DNA of 64,000 nucleotides, taken from assembly GCA_004295045.1 (NCBI GenBank), contig SHND01000031.1:1-64000 (forward strand), given 5' to 3'. How positions within the stretch are numbered: the stretch's first letter is position 1; the number at the start of each line of letters is the position of its first letter. Source of the DNA: Chloroflexota bacterium (GTDB lineage: Bacteria > Chloroflexota > Anaerolineae > UBA4142 > SHND01). This document shows, piece by piece, positions 24,415-33,666 of the stretch. The notes under the pieces are model-generated. The model searched no databases. It had not been told where the DNA came from and saw nothing but the letters and a program-made list of their open reading frames with translations. Made by a program: the position numbers and the translations under genes.

Positions 24415-25104
24415 TCAATTTTTTCGTGCGCTTGCTTTGGGGCTGCGTTTCGGTTTCGGAGTTTGATGCGGAATTTTTTTGCGCCGCGGCGCGTCTTGGG
24501 TAACTTGTTCGCTCTGCGTGGAATCCATCAGCGTCCGAACGAATTCTGTTTGGGAATCATTCTCATCCGATTCCACTCCCGTATCTGAAAAATCGAGTGT
24601 GCGTCCCAAGTTGTTCGCGTCACCACTTTCAAAATAATTGGCTTCATCGTAAACATTCAGACCCGGCATATATTCGTCGCGGATAAAACGCAAAAAATCA
24701 CACACCGCAATATGCGTATCAATGCCTGCGGATTGGGGTCTGGTAAAAAGCGCTTTGATTTCCCAAAATGTCCCGCGATCATCCAACGGCATGTAATAGG
24801 CAAATTCACCCGCCCTATTAAAGGTCAACCAAATCGGCTCTGACTTTTTATGCGGTGTAATCAAAAGTCCTTGCAGCGAATCATCAATCGGTTCAAGTTC
24901 TAAATCCATCCCGGCGCGCGCAGCGTCATTTTCCATCACACCGACATTCGCGCGCATCACGCGTTCAACCTGCCCCACGATGCGCTCGTCCACTTCACGA
25001 CATGCCCAACGCTGTTCCGCACAATACAACCGCGCCGCGTCCAGCAGTTCCGCCAGACGGGCGCGATTCTCCAATTTACCGTTGTAGTGAATTGTTACGT
25101 CCAT
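24415..25104 (-). CDS. Unknown soluble protein downstream of miaB
   Basis: 229 residues from the ATG at 25104, which overlaps the miaB stop as TAATG, indicating translational coupling. The N-terminal half has a helix-rich region with conserved-looking Trp/Cys residues; the middle has WLTFNRAGEFAYYMPLDDRG, and the C-terminus is acidic and then strongly basic (RRKKIPHQTPKPKRSPKASA). No family recognised. Confidence 0.65.
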   Translation of the reverse strand: MDVTIHYNGKLENRARLAELLDAARLYCAEQRWACREVDERIVGQVERVMRANVGVMENDAARAGMDLELEPIDDSLQGLLITPHKKSEPIWLTFNRAGEFAYYMPLDDRGTFWEIKALFTRPQSAGIDTHIAVCDFLRFIRDEYMPGLNVYDEANYFESGDANNLGRTLDFSDTGVESDENDSQTEFVRTLMDSTQSEQVTQDAPRRKKIPHQTPKPKRSPKASARKN

Positions 25105-26444
25105 TACATTACATCGCCGAGCATTGACCAAGGACCTGTCCAATTGATTTTGACGTTGGCGAGTTGACCCTTCCATTCGCGCGCTTCATCTTCAAAAAAG
25201 ACGAGTTTGTTTGTGCGCGTCCGCCCCCTCCAGCGCTTTTTGCTTTTCTCCTCGACCAACACCTCAACCGTTTGTCCCAAGAATTTTTGGTTAATCTCTC
25301 CGACGACCTCGCCCTGCAAAGCATCAATCGCTTGCCGACGGCGCTCTTTTTCATCTTGTGGCACATCATCGGGAAAACGCGACGCGGACGCGGTGTTGGG
25401 GCGCGGTGAATACATCGCTACATGCGCGACGTCGAGTTTCAATTCGCGTAAAAGATTGTACGTTCCCTCGAACTGTTTTTCGGTTTCACCCGGAAAACCG
25501 ACGATGATGTCGGTTGCAATGCTTGCGTTCGGCACACGCGCGCGGATTTTTTCAATCAGCAGACGATAGTCGTCAACGCTGTAGCCGCGCTTCATGCGTT
25601 TCAAAACTTCATCGTCGCCAGCTTGAATCGGCACTTCGATATGCTCCATCACTTTTGGAAGCGTCGCGACGGTATCGAGCAATTCGTCATTCATGTAATT
25701 CGGATGCGAGGTGAGAAAACGAACGCGTTCGACGCCCTCAATGTCATGGACGACGCGCAATAATTCGGGGAGACGCGGTCCGTCGGGAATATCGTAGCCG
25801 TAGCGATCAACAATTTGCCCCAACAGCGTCACCTCTTTGACGCCTTGCGCGACGAGCGAACGCACATGCGCGGCGATTTCGCCGATAGAACGAGAACGTT
25901 CGGTGCCGCGGCGATAGGGGATGATGCAAAAAGTGCAAACGTGATTGCAGCCGAAAATAATCGGGACGTGCGCGCTGACGAGTTGCCCGCGTTCATGCGC
26001 GGGCAGAATGAAATCCGCATCCTGCAAGGCATAACGCGTCTCCGTCGCGTCGCGCTCCATCCAATAATCCTCGCGTCCTGTTTCCGCTTGCGCGCCGCGC
26101 GCTTGCAACAACTCTACCAACGCGGTGGGATCCGATGGAGGCAGAAAGGTATCAACAAAAGGAAATTTTTCGCGCAGCGCTTTGGGTTCGCGCACGCCGA
26201 CCATGCAGCCCATCACGCCAAAAACGACATCCGGATTTTTTTGCTTGAGCGGTTTGAGTGAAAGCAAACGCGACACGGCTTTGTCTTCGGGACCCTGTCG
26301 CACCACGCACGTATTCAGCACAATCACATCCGCAGAATCCGCGTCGGGCGTCGCGCGCAGGCCGAGTTTTTCCAACTCGGACGCGAGCCGCTGTGAATCG
26401 GCGGTATTCATTTGACAGCCGTACGTTGTAATATGATATTTCAT
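25104..26444 (-). CDS. miaB: tRNA-2-methylthio-N6-dimethylallyladenosine synthase
   Basis: 446 residues from the ATG at 26444, chosen because the family starts KYHITTYGCQMN. It has the N-terminal cluster cysteines (TYGCQMNTADS, VVLNTCVVR, GVMGCMVG), the radical SAM motif CNHVCTFCIIPYRRG (C-x3-C-x2-C) and a C-terminal TRAM domain. MiaB adds the methylthio group to i6A37 of tRNAs. A consensus sigma-70-type promoter lies 35 bases upstream. Confidence 0.97.
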   Translation of the reverse strand: MKYHITTYGCQMNTADSQRLASELEKLGLRATPDADSADVIVLNTCVVRQGPEDKAVSRLLSLKPLKQKNPDVVFGVMGCMVGVREPKALREKFPFVDTFLPPSDPTALVELLQARGAQAETGREDYWMERDATETRYALQDADFILPAHERGQLVSAHVPIIFGCNHVCTFCIIPYRRGTERSRSIGEIAAHVRSLVAQGVKEVTLLGQIVDRYGYDIPDGPRLPELLRVVHDIEGVERVRFLTSHPNYMNDELLDTVATLPKVMEHIEVPIQAGDDEVLKRMKRGYSVDDYRLLIEKIRARVPNASIATDIIVGFPGETEKQFEGTYNLLRELKLDVAHVAMYSPRPNTASASRFPDDVPQDEKERRRQAIDALQGEVVGEINQKFLGQTVEVLVEEKSKKRWRGRTRTNKLVFFEDEAREWKGQLANVKINWTGPWSMLGDVM

Positions 26445-26478
26445 AGCAAATAATTGCTTTCCGGCAAAAGCGCACGCT

Positions 26479-26507
26479 ATTGTAGGACGAGTTAGAACGA
26501 GTGTCAA
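26479..26507 (-). promoter_or_regulatory. Promoter of the miaB operon
   Basis: On the minus strand, TTGACA (26507-26502), a 17-base spacer and TACAAT (26484-26479), pointing at miaB. This is the best promoter match seen in the window. Confidence 0.8.
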
Positions 26508-26640
26508 ACAAATTGCAACGAAATCGCGTTCTCGAACGTCTATAAACTATCCACGGCAGTTGCTTCACCAAATCTCTAGTCCGCCAAACAGCGCATTCCT
26601 TTTTTTGAGCGAATACGTGCGTTCGGCAAGAGGAGTACAC

Positions 26641-27045
26641 ATGAGCGCGTTCGAAACCCATGTTCCCGCCGCGACCACCATCGTTACCGAGACCACAAAC
26701 AATTTACCGCTTTCTCAAGGCAAAATAGCCGCATCCTTCCCTTTTGTACAAGGGAGCAGCACAATTGATCTGGAAAAAGCCGAAAGCGGCGTGACACTCG
26801 AGTTGGGCGAACGATTTCTTTTGGATCTGGGCGAACGGGGTTGGAAAATTCGCATCGGCAATGAGACAATTCTGGCACACATTCCTGCGCCGCACGCGTC
26901 AACCGAGAGTCTCGGCTATTTTCAGGCATTGAGCGTGGGCAGAACCGTCTTGGCTGCTACGAGCAGTCCGCCGAATCATCAAAACGCGCCGCCTTGTAGA
27001 CAGCCCACCCTATTTCTGCAGATTCCCATTACAGTTGTGGGATAA
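26641..27045 (+). CDS. Unknown beta-rich protein, Ig-like/I42-inhibitor-like pattern
   Basis: 134 residues from ATG 26641 (AGGAG nine bases upstream). The pattern VTLELGERFLLDLGERGWKI, then LGYFQALSVGRTVLAAT, then PPCRQPTLFLQIPITVV resembles a small Ig-like sandwich domain found in exported Chloroflexota proteins and, more distantly, chagasin-type (I42) protease inhibitors. No signal peptide is visible here. A terminator follows immediately. The relationship to inhibitors is tentative. Confidence 0.5.
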   Translation: MSAFETHVPAATTIVTETTNNLPLSQGKIAASFPFVQGSSTIDLEKAESGVTLELGERFLLDLGERGWKIRIGNETILAHIPAPHASTESLGYFQALSVGRTVLAATSSPPNHQNAPPCRQPTLFLQIPITVVG

Positions 27046-27048
27046 TGA

Positions 27049-27086
27049 TTTGCCACTTGCGCAATGCGTAGGTGGCAAAATTTTTT
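27049..27086 (+). terminator. Rho-independent terminator
   Basis: TTTGCCAC (27049-27056) pairs with GTGGCAAA (27072-27079) around a TGCGCAATGCG interior, followed by ATTTTTT. It ends the transcript of the gene at 26641. Confidence 0.8.
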
Positions 27087-27102
27087 GGCGAACTCTCCTT
27101 TT

Positions 27103-27130
27103 TTGCGCGACATTGCAATCTGGTTATAAT
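27103..27130 (+). promoter_or_regulatory. Promoter of the glycosyltransferase pair
   Basis: TTGCGC (27103-27108), a 16-base spacer and a perfect TATAAT (27125-27130), about 80 bases before the GT4 gene. Confidence 0.7.
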
Positions 27131-27211
27131 CCGTCTGCATGTTTGGAATGGTCCGCGCTCCGCGCAACGTGGCTCGTCGCGGTGAGTAATTAGAAAGCAG
27201 ACGAGCTCCTT

Positions 27212-28321
27212 ATGCGAATTGGAATCGACGCGCGGCTGGTGCATTATCACCAAGCAGGCATCGGGCAATATATTTTGCGCCTCACCGATGCCCTCGCCTC
27301 CCTCGATCACAAAAACGAATACTATCTCTTTCAAAGCCGCAAAGATCGGACGCGTTTGGTACAAGCGCCAAACTTTCATCGGCGCGTGTTGTGGACGCCG
27401 AGTCATCACCGCTTTGAGCGTCTCGCCATGTCGGCGGAAATGCTGCCGCATCCGCTTGATGTGTTTCACAGCCCCGATTTTATTCCGCCGCGCAAGCTGC
27501 TTGCCCCCAACGTGATCACCATTCACGATTTGGCATTCTTGCTGTATCCGCGTTTTCTCACGCCCGCCGCCGCGCGCTATTATGGACAAATTGATCCCGC
27601 CTCGCGCAGCGCCGCACACGTCATCGCCGTCTCACAATCCACCAAGCGTGACATTACGCGACTCCTCGGCGTCCCGGATGAAAATGTTACAGTGATCTAT
27701 GAAGCCGCCAGCGTGGTCGCGCGTCCAATGGAAAAGGGCGAAGCAAAGCGGCACGTGCGAGAAAAATTCGGAATCACTGATGATTTCATTTTGTTTGTCA
27801 GCACCATCGAGCCGCGCAAAAATTTGCCGACGTTGCTCGCGGCGTACAGCAGACTGCGCACGGTGTACAAAAATAATGCGCGTCTCGTGGTTGCCGGACA
27901 CAAAGGTTGGTTGACCGAAGAGGTAGATCAAGCAATTGAAAAATTTCAACTCGCCGACAAAGTTTGTTTTCTGGGCAGCGTACCGAGCAGCGAGCTGGCG
28001 TATTTGTACAATGCCGCGCGGGTGTTTGCGTTGCCCTCCTTTTATGAAGGATTCGGATTGCCGCCGCTCGAAGCCATGACATCCGGAACGCCCGTGATCG
28101 TTTCCAATGTCTCTTCTCTGCCCGAAGTCGTCGGCGATGCCGGCTTGTTGGTTGATCCGAATGATGTCGAGGGGTGGACTGTCGCACTGCATCGCGTTCT
28201 AACCGATGACGCCTTGTGCGCGGAAATGTCTGCCAAAGGTCTCGCGCGCGCCGCAAAATTTTCGTGGGAACGCGCAGCGCGCGAAACGTTGAATGTTTAT
28301 AAAAAGGTAGCGGGGAAATGA
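27212..28321 (+). CDS. Glycosyltransferase family 4
   Basis: 369 residues of GT-B fold. The N-terminal acceptor domain starts [20 protein letters not shown]; the C-terminal nucleotide-sugar domain has [20 protein letters not shown], then [20 protein letters not shown], the EX7E retaining motif. Probably a mannosyl- or glucosyl-transferase of a surface glycan. A second GT4 gene follows after a heptad hairpin. Confidence 0.93.
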   Translation: MRIGIDARLVHYHQAGIGQYILRLTDALASLDHKNEYYLFQSRKDRTRLVQAPNFHRRVLWTPSHHRFERLAMSAEMLPHPLDVFHSPDFIPPRKLLAPNVITIHDLAFLLYPRFLTPAAARYYGQIDPASRSAAHVIAVSQSTKRDITRLLGVPDENVTVIYEAASVVARPMEKGEAKRHVREKFGITDDFILFVSTIEPRKNLPTLLAAYSRLRTVYKNNARLVVAGHKGWLTEEVDQAIEKFQLADKVCFLGSVPSSELAYLYNAARVFALPSFYEGFGLPPLEAMTSGTPVIVSNVSSLPEVVGDAGLLVDPNDVEGWTVALHRVLTDDALCAEMSAKGLARAAKFSWERAARETLNVYKKVAGK

Positions 28322-28371
28322 GCAGTGGGCAGCAGGGCACAGCGGTTCCCTGCTGCTTGCTACTTGCTACT
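28320..28371 (+). repeat. Heptad-repeat hairpin between the two GT4 genes
   Basis: GCAGCAGGG (28329-28337) pairs with CCCTGCTGC (28348-28356). The right arm runs CCCTGCT-GCTTGCT-ACTTGCT-ACTC and stops one base before the GTG start of the next gene. Confidence 0.75.
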
Positions 28372-28372
28372 C

Positions 28373-29593
28373 GTGAAACTCCTCTTTCTCACTCCGCAAC
28401 TACCCTATCCGCCCTATCAAGGCACGACGCTTCGCAATTTCAATATTCTCAAGAACCTCGCGCCGCGTCACGAAATTCATCTCCTCTCTTTCGGCATCTC
28501 CAAAGAATTGATTGATTCACCACTGCGCACGTTTTGCGCGCGTATCGAAATCGCCGCGCCGCCGACGCGTTCGACGATGCAGCGCGCCGTCGAGACATTT
28601 TTCCATCCACTGCCCGACATGGCGCGCAGATTGCATTCGCCAACCCTCGCGCAAAAATTACAAATGCTGTTGAACGAAAACGAATACGATGTGGTGCAAA
28701 TTGAAGGCATCGAGATGGCAAGCGCGTGGCTTGACGAAAGACGAACGACGAAAAACGCAAACAAATTATTCGTCGTATTCGATGACCACAATGCGGAATG
28801 GACTTTGCAAAAGACCGCGTACGAAACAGACCGCCAAAATCCTCGACGCTGGCACGCCGCGTTGTATTCTTGGATTCAGTACAACAAACTAAAACGGTTT
28901 GAGCGCGACGTCTGTTTGAACGCGAACGCGGTTGTGGCGGTCTCACGTCAAGACGCGGACGCGATTGCTTTGCTCGATCCGCGTATCCAGCCGCGCGTGA
29001 TTCCCAACGGCGTGGACTGCGAGTATTATGTGCCATCGGACGAGGTGTGCGCGAAACCGCTCGCGGAATTGTCCGTTGTCTTTACAGGCAAAATGGATTT
29101 TCGCCCCAACATTGACGCGTGCGTTTGGTTCGCCAATGAAATTCTGCCTGCCCTACGAAATGAAATTCCGCTCGCGCATGTTTCCTTTGTCGGGCAAAAG
29201 CCAAGCGAACAAGTTTTGGCATTAAAGGAGCGCGCGGGCATCGAGGTGACGGGCTTTGTTGCCGATACGCGCCCGTACATCGCGGACGCGGCGGTGTTCG
29301 CCGTGCCGCTGCGTATGGGAAGCGGCACGCGGCTCAAAGTGTTGGAGGCGATGGCGATGGGCAAAGCGATTGTAAGCACCTCTTTCGGCGTTTCGGGCAT
29401 CGAATGTGAAAATGGACGCGAAGTTTTGATCGCGGATACTGCGCAAGATTTCGCACACGCGATCGCAGCGCTGATGCGCGACAAGGCACGAGCGCGCGAG
29501 TTGGGACGAAATGCGCGCATATTGGCACAAGAAAAATACGATTGGCAAAATTTGATTCCACGCTTTGAGGAGCTCTACCCAAAATCGAAATAG
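28373..29593 (+). CDS. Glycosyltransferase family 4 (second copy)
   Basis: 406 residues from GTG 28373, chosen because the family begins KLLFLTPQLPYPPYQGTTLR; the frame is open upstream through the repeat hairpin. It contains the acceptor-domain segment VVFDDHNAEW and the donor-site region FTGKMDFRPNIDACVWFAN, then MGSGTRLKVLEAMAMGKAIV. This sequence type resembles sugar transferases of exopolysaccharide clusters that act on lipid-linked intermediates. The specific sugar is unknown. Confidence 0.92.
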   Translation: MKLLFLTPQLPYPPYQGTTLRNFNILKNLAPRHEIHLLSFGISKELIDSPLRTFCARIEIAAPPTRSTMQRAVETFFHPLPDMARRLHSPTLAQKLQMLLNENEYDVVQIEGIEMASAWLDERRTTKNANKLFVVFDDHNAEWTLQKTAYETDRQNPRRWHAALYSWIQYNKLKRFERDVCLNANAVVAVSRQDADAIALLDPRIQPRVIPNGVDCEYYVPSDEVCAKPLAELSVVFTGKMDFRPNIDACVWFANEILPALRNEIPLAHVSFVGQKPSEQVLALKERAGIEVTGFVADTRPYIADAAVFAVPLRMGSGTRLKVLEAMAMGKAIVSTSFGVSGIECENGREVLIADTAQDFAHAIAALMRDKARARELGRNARILAQEKYDWQNLIPRFEELYPKSK

Positions 29594-29633
29594 AGTTATG
29601 CGCTTGGCACCGCTCAAGTCAAACAGGTGCAGT

Positions 29634-29664
29634 GGCATTGCGAACCGCCTTCGCGGACGCAATG
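29634..29664. repeat. Small palindrome of the CATTGCG type
   Basis: GCATTGCG (29635-29642) and CGCAATG (29657-29663) form an imperfect stem around CCTTCGCGG, in the 164-base spacer before the first V8-like protease gene. It resembles a common dispersed bacterial repeat. Confidence 0.4.
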
Positions 29665-29757
29665 ACAAATCCGTTCGCAAATTGACGATCCCTGATGCAA
29701 CTGTCTTGCACGGATTTTGATTTGATGTTACAAGAACATTCTTTGGAGGGATCCTGA

Positions 29758-30738
29758 ATGGACACGCCGATGCAAAGATCGCAACTGAGCAGACACAACT
29801 CGTTGACGAGAGCATTGATAATCCTCGCCGCAATCGTGGTGGGGATATTGTTTTTTGCGCCCGCCCCGCTTGATGCAAAAGGTCCGTCCAATCCCCACAC
29901 AGTTCTCAGCAATCGCGGAGCGCGCTGGAACGCCGCCCATTCCGATGTAAATTCATTTTCCTCTTTTGTTGCCAACGCTGCGCCCCTGAATCAATCCGAA
30001 GACGCCGCCGAAGCGGCACAACCCGCGCGCTTGCTTGCGCCGCGCAACCCCGGCTCTGTAATTGGGGCTGATAATCGAACGCGCGTCCAAGACATGGGCG
30101 CATTTCCGTTTCGCGCAATTGCGTTTGTGCAAACCGAGTTTCCCGGCGGATTCTATTTAGAATGTACCGGATTTTTGATTGGCGAACACACTGTTGCGAC
30201 AGCCGGACATTGTGTTTATAGTCCCGGCTTGGGTTGGGCGCACGCGGCGCGTGTGATGCCGGCGGTCAACGGCGCCGTTCAAACGTTTGGCGTCGCAACG
30301 GGCAACGAATTTTTCGCGGTCGCGGGTTGGGTCAACAATATGGAACCGGAATATGATTACGGCGCGATTCAGTTGAACCAAGACATTGGCAAAAAAACGG
30401 GTTGGCTCGGGATGGCGAATCTGGACAATTCAATGCTGGATCGCGCCGCCGTGAGCGTCACAGGATATCCCGCCGACCATCCCTATCGGACGATGTGGAC
30501 AATGACGAGCTCACTGCGTCGGGTGACCGCGACGCGGCTCTATTACAATATTGATACGTACGCGGGACAAAGCGGTTCGCCAATTTACAATGCCCGGTTC
30601 ACGCGAGCGTGCGGCTACTGCGTGGTGGGCATACATGGTTACGGCACGGCGGCTGATCCGCGCGGCAAACTGAATAGCGGCGTCCGGATGACGTCAGCGG
30701 TGCTTGATAATTTTATCGCCTGGCGCAACATGCCTTAG
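29758..30738 (+). CDS. Secreted V8-like serine protease
   Basis: 326 residues. After a basic start there is a signal/anchor helix (residues about 19-37, ending APLDAKG), a propeptide-like region, and a trypsin-fold domain of the glutamyl-endopeptidase (V8, S1B) type. The triad is His151 in TAGHCV, Asp200 in EYDYGAIQL and Ser274 in GQSGSPIY. GGAGGG precedes the ATG. It and the next gene are tandem paralogues. Exported, probably for extracellular protein degradation. Confidence 0.93.
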   Translation: MDTPMQRSQLSRHNSLTRALIILAAIVVGILFFAPAPLDAKGPSNPHTVLSNRGARWNAAHSDVNSFSSFVANAAPLNQSEDAAEAAQPARLLAPRNPGSVIGADNRTRVQDMGAFPFRAIAFVQTEFPGGFYLECTGFLIGEHTVATAGHCVYSPGLGWAHAARVMPAVNGAVQTFGVATGNEFFAVAGWVNNMEPEYDYGAIQLNQDIGKKTGWLGMANLDNSMLDRAAVSVTGYPADHPYRTMWTMTSSLRRVTATRLYYNIDTYAGQSGSPIYNARFTRACGYCVVGIHGYGTAADPRGKLNSGVRMTSAVLDNFIAWRNMP

Positions 30739-30963
30739 AGACGCGACCAAAATGGCAATGCGCGTTCCATCCGATTGAGATACTCGTTTGATTGCCGCTA
30801 AAAGGTTGCTTGTGAAATTCATTTTGATGACGCCCCTTAACCCTCCTTTAATTTTCTGCCGTTACACTTGCCAATGTTATCCTCCAACCAAGTGAAACGA
30901 ATTTCCCTTTCAGTGCGTCTTTATTTTGTTCGGAGGAAGAAAAAAATCTTTCGAGGTGTTTCA

Positions 30964-31914
30964 ATGAAGCCGAAATCAATTCTGTGGCTGCTCACCGCTG
31001 TGGGCTTGTTTGCATTTCTCGCAGCACTTGCGCCAATTCCGTATGCTCAGGCGCAAGAGCCAAAAACTGCACGTATGGTGCGCAACGACGGCGTCAGAAT
31101 CGTTGTGAAAACTTTTGCGCGCAATATTTCTTCGCCAATCCAGCCCACCAACCCAACGACGTCAAATCTTCAAGTGCCAGCGAAACATTTGCCGGCGATT
31201 CAGCCGAATGGCGTCGAAGGCAATGGATACGGCACCGAAAGTGTCATTGGCGCGGATGGGCGCGTCCAAGTCCAAGACACCGCCGCGTATCCGAGCAGCG
31301 CCGTCGCGTACTTGGAGATTCAATTTCCTTGGGGCGAAGGATCGTGCAGCGGTTGGATGATTGGTCCGCACACAGTCGCGACGGCAGCGCATTGCGTCTA
31401 CCTGAGCGGGATGGGAGGATGGGCTACGGCTATCACCGTGTACCCCGGACGAAATAGCACCCTTGCGCCATTTGGCAGTTACAGCGCGACGAATTGGTAC
31501 GTCAAACCGAAATGGATCAAAAAGGAAAAACCGAGACTCGATTTTGCGGCAATCAATATCGGGACGGACATTGCCGAGTCGGTCGGAACGTTCGGCTTTG
31601 CCTATACCTCTGACAACAGCGTTTTGCAGAATCGTCCGCTGACGGTGCGAGGTTATCCCGCTGACAAACCCGATGCAACGATGTGGACGATGGATGGCAA
31701 CATTGAGCAAGTTGCGCCGCGCCGCTTTTTTTATTCGATTGATACTGCGGCGGGTCAGAGCGGCTCACCCGCGTATGGCAAATGGGGCAGCGATTGTGAT
31801 CCGTGCGGCTTTGGCATTCACGCCTATGGGGTCGGCGGCAATTCGAGTTTGAATGGCGCGACGCGCATCACTGCGAGCGTCTTTAATTTCCTGAATTCAG
31901 TCATCGCGCAATAA
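30964..31914 (+). CDS. Secreted V8-like serine protease (paralogue)
   Basis: 316 residues from ATG 30964 (CGAGGTG nearby). The signal peptide is residues 1-25 (ILWLLTAVGLFAFLAALA, cleavage after AQA). The triad is His143 in TAAHCV, Asp193 in RLDFAAINIG and Ser268 in GQSGSPAY. It shares with the upstream copy the segments SVIGADGRVQVQDTAAYP, TVRGYPADKPDATMWTM and IDTAAGQSGSP, so the pair arose by duplication. The 225-base spacer between them holds no gene that I can support. Confidence 0.93.
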   Translation: MKPKSILWLLTAVGLFAFLAALAPIPYAQAQEPKTARMVRNDGVRIVVKTFARNISSPIQPTNPTTSNLQVPAKHLPAIQPNGVEGNGYGTESVIGADGRVQVQDTAAYPSSAVAYLEIQFPWGEGSCSGWMIGPHTVATAAHCVYLSGMGGWATAITVYPGRNSTLAPFGSYSATNWYVKPKWIKKEKPRLDFAAINIGTDIAESVGTFGFAYTSDNSVLQNRPLTVRGYPADKPDATMWTMDGNIEQVAPRRFFYSIDTAAGQSGSPAYGKWGSDCDPCGFGIHAYGVGGNSSLNGATRITASVFNFLNSVIAQ

Positions 31915-32001
31915 TCACTTTTGTCTTGCAGAAAGGTGCAGCCGTGAGCGCATCTTTCTACGAGGCGTCAAGTTGATTGTCGCGTTTTACATTTGAGCAA
32001 G

Positions 32002-32511
32002 ATGCGAATAGAGAAAAATAAATGGGTTCGGGTTGGGCACGTGATTGCATTCATCACTATTGTCTTTGTTTTGGGCTGCAGCGCGAATGTCAACGCCCAG
32101 CCACCAACAGCTGTTCCAACCGCAGGCATTCAACCGAACATGCCTCCGAACAGTGCTGCCACGCCGAATCTTTCCCCGCGCGTCACTCCGATACCGGGGG
32201 ATCCCAACGCGCCCGTATCAAATGAAACGGCAATGCCACCACAATCCCTCCCCAATCGCACGCGCATCACCGGGCGCATCACCGACGCGCAAGCGAATCC
32301 CATCGCCGGCGCGCGCATCACCATTCCCAAGAGCAGCGTGTCAATTCCGGAAATAGCATATCTTTCCAACGCCGAAGGAATGTATGCGCTCAGCGTGCCG
32401 CCCGGCGAATTTACCTTGATGGTATTTGCGGACGAATTTCAAGCGGCAGAAAAAAAGATTTCGACGCGCGGCGAAGCGCAAATGGAATTGAATTGGGTGC
32501 TGCAGCCGTAA
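32002..32511 (+). CDS. Lipoprotein with carboxypeptidase-regulatory-like domain
   Basis: 169 residues from ATG 32002. The N-terminal hydrophobic stretch ends in a lipobox (FVLGCSANV), so the protein is probably lipid-anchored outside the membrane. A Pro/Thr/Asn-rich linker (about 25-80) precedes a beta-sandwich of the CarbopepD_reg type (TRITGRITDAQANPIAGARI, then EGMYALSVPPGEFTLMVFAD). No enzymatic domain; probably a surface structural or binding protein co-located with the two proteases. Confidence 0.78.
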   Translation: MRIEKNKWVRVGHVIAFITIVFVLGCSANVNAQPPTAVPTAGIQPNMPPNSAATPNLSPRVTPIPGDPNAPVSNETAMPPQSLPNRTRITGRITDAQANPIAGARITIPKSSVSIPEIAYLSNAEGMYALSVPPGEFTLMVFADEFQAAEKKISTRGEAQMELNWVLQP

Positions 32512-32540
32512 GCAAAAGTGCGCGATGTTGATGCAATTTT

Positions 32541-32569
32541 TTGCGCGCGCAAGCTAAATGCGTTATCAT
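32541..32569 (+). promoter_or_regulatory. Promoter of the homocysteine methyltransferase gene
   Basis: TTGCGC (32541-32546), a 17-base spacer and TATCAT (32564-32569), 33 bases before the gene, with AGAGGAG between. Similar TTGCNC/TATNAT pairs precede the genes at 27212 and 58537. Confidence 0.65.
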
Positions 32570-32602
32570 GTTTGGAACATTGATAGAGGAGCAAAATAGG
32601 CA

Positions 32603-33496
32603 ATGGCAGAAATATTTCGCGAGGTGATCGCACGCGGCGAACGTCTAGTTGCTGACGGCGCAACCGGAACGAATTATCAAATGCGCGGGTTGGCGCGCGG
32701 CGAAGCCCCCGAGCAGTGGCTGTTTCAAGAACCTGACAAGGTGACACAGCTGCATCGCGATTTTGTGCAAGCGGGCTCGAATGTTATTTTGACCAATACC
32801 TTTGGCGGCACCGCGCTGCGCCTCGCACACGCGGGACTTGAAAACGATGCAGCGCTGGTAAATCAACGCGCGGTGCAACTTGCCCGCGCAGCAATTCGGG
32901 ACGAGCGCGTGTGGCTCGCCGGTTCCATCGGACCTTCCGGCGCGCTGCTTGAACCGTTCGGCACGCTGACGCGGGAAGAGGCAATCGCCCAGTTCGCCGC
33001 CCAAGCGCAAGCGTTGGCAGATGGCGGCGTGGACTTGCTGATCATTGAAACGCAGTTCGATTTGGGCGAAGCGACGGCGGCGTACGAAGGCGCGCGTTCC
33101 GTCACAGACCTGCCGATTATTGTTTCGTTTAGCTTTGATATGGGGACGAATACGATGATGGGTTTGAAAGCGGCGCAGGTGGCAAAAGAGGTGACGGCGC
33201 TCGGCGCGGACGCGGTGGGCGTCAACTGCGGACGTTCGCTCGACGAAAATTTGATCAATTTGCAAGAGATGCGCGCCGCGACGCATCTGCCGATTTGGAT
33301 GAAGCCGAACGCGGGTCTGCCGCGCATGACCGATGACGATATTGCAATTTATGATGTGACACCCGAAATGATGGGCAAAGCCGCGGCGCGTTGGCTTGAG
33401 GCGGGCGCACAAATTGTTGGCGGCTGCTGTGGCACGTCACCCCAGCATTTGCGCGAGATTGCGCGCGCGGTGGAAAATACGCGCGTGAGTGCATAA
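32603..33496 (+). CDS. Homocysteine S-methyltransferase family protein
   Basis: 297 residues, a single homocysteine-binding TIM barrel as in MmuM, BHMT and the N-terminal domain of MetH. The zinc ligands are the Cys of AVGVNCGRSL and the Cys pair of VGGCCGTSPQHL. The methyl donor (S-methylmethionine, betaine or a methyl-corrinoid partner) cannot be told from the sequence. A strong promoter and terminator bracket it as a single-gene unit. Confidence 0.9.
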   Translation: MAEIFREVIARGERLVADGATGTNYQMRGLARGEAPEQWLFQEPDKVTQLHRDFVQAGSNVILTNTFGGTALRLAHAGLENDAALVNQRAVQLARAAIRDERVWLAGSIGPSGALLEPFGTLTREEAIAQFAAQAQALADGGVDLLIIETQFDLGEATAAYEGARSVTDLPIIVSFSFDMGTNTMMGLKAAQVAKEVTALGADAVGVNCGRSLDENLINLQEMRAATHLPIWMKPNAGLPRMTDDDIAIYDVTPEMMGKAAARWLEAGAQIVGGCCGTSPQHLREIARAVENTRVSA

Positions 33497-33515
33497 CACT
33501 GCGTTGAATGATTAG

Positions 33516-33554
33516 AAACGACGCGCGACGCGTACGTCGCGCGTCGTTTTTTTT
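33516..33554 (+). terminator. Rho-independent terminator
   Basis: AAACGACGCGCGACG (33516-33530) and CGTCGCGCGTCGTTT (33535-33549) form a 15-bp perfect stem with a 4-base loop, followed by a run of T. Confidence 0.95.
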
Positions 33555-33666
33555 CCGTGTTGCACGCGCACCTTGCCACAATCTGTAGTAGAATGTTGTT
33601 GGTTAAGAGTTCTTAACAAAATGTCGGAGTTGGCTTACGATTCTTTCACCTGCCCTCATTCTCTTT

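Noticed and set aside
24415..25176. Longer 253-residue start for the gene after miaB
   Set aside because: The extra 24 residues would be read from inside miaB and have no family character; the TAATG overlap at 25104 is the natural coupled start.
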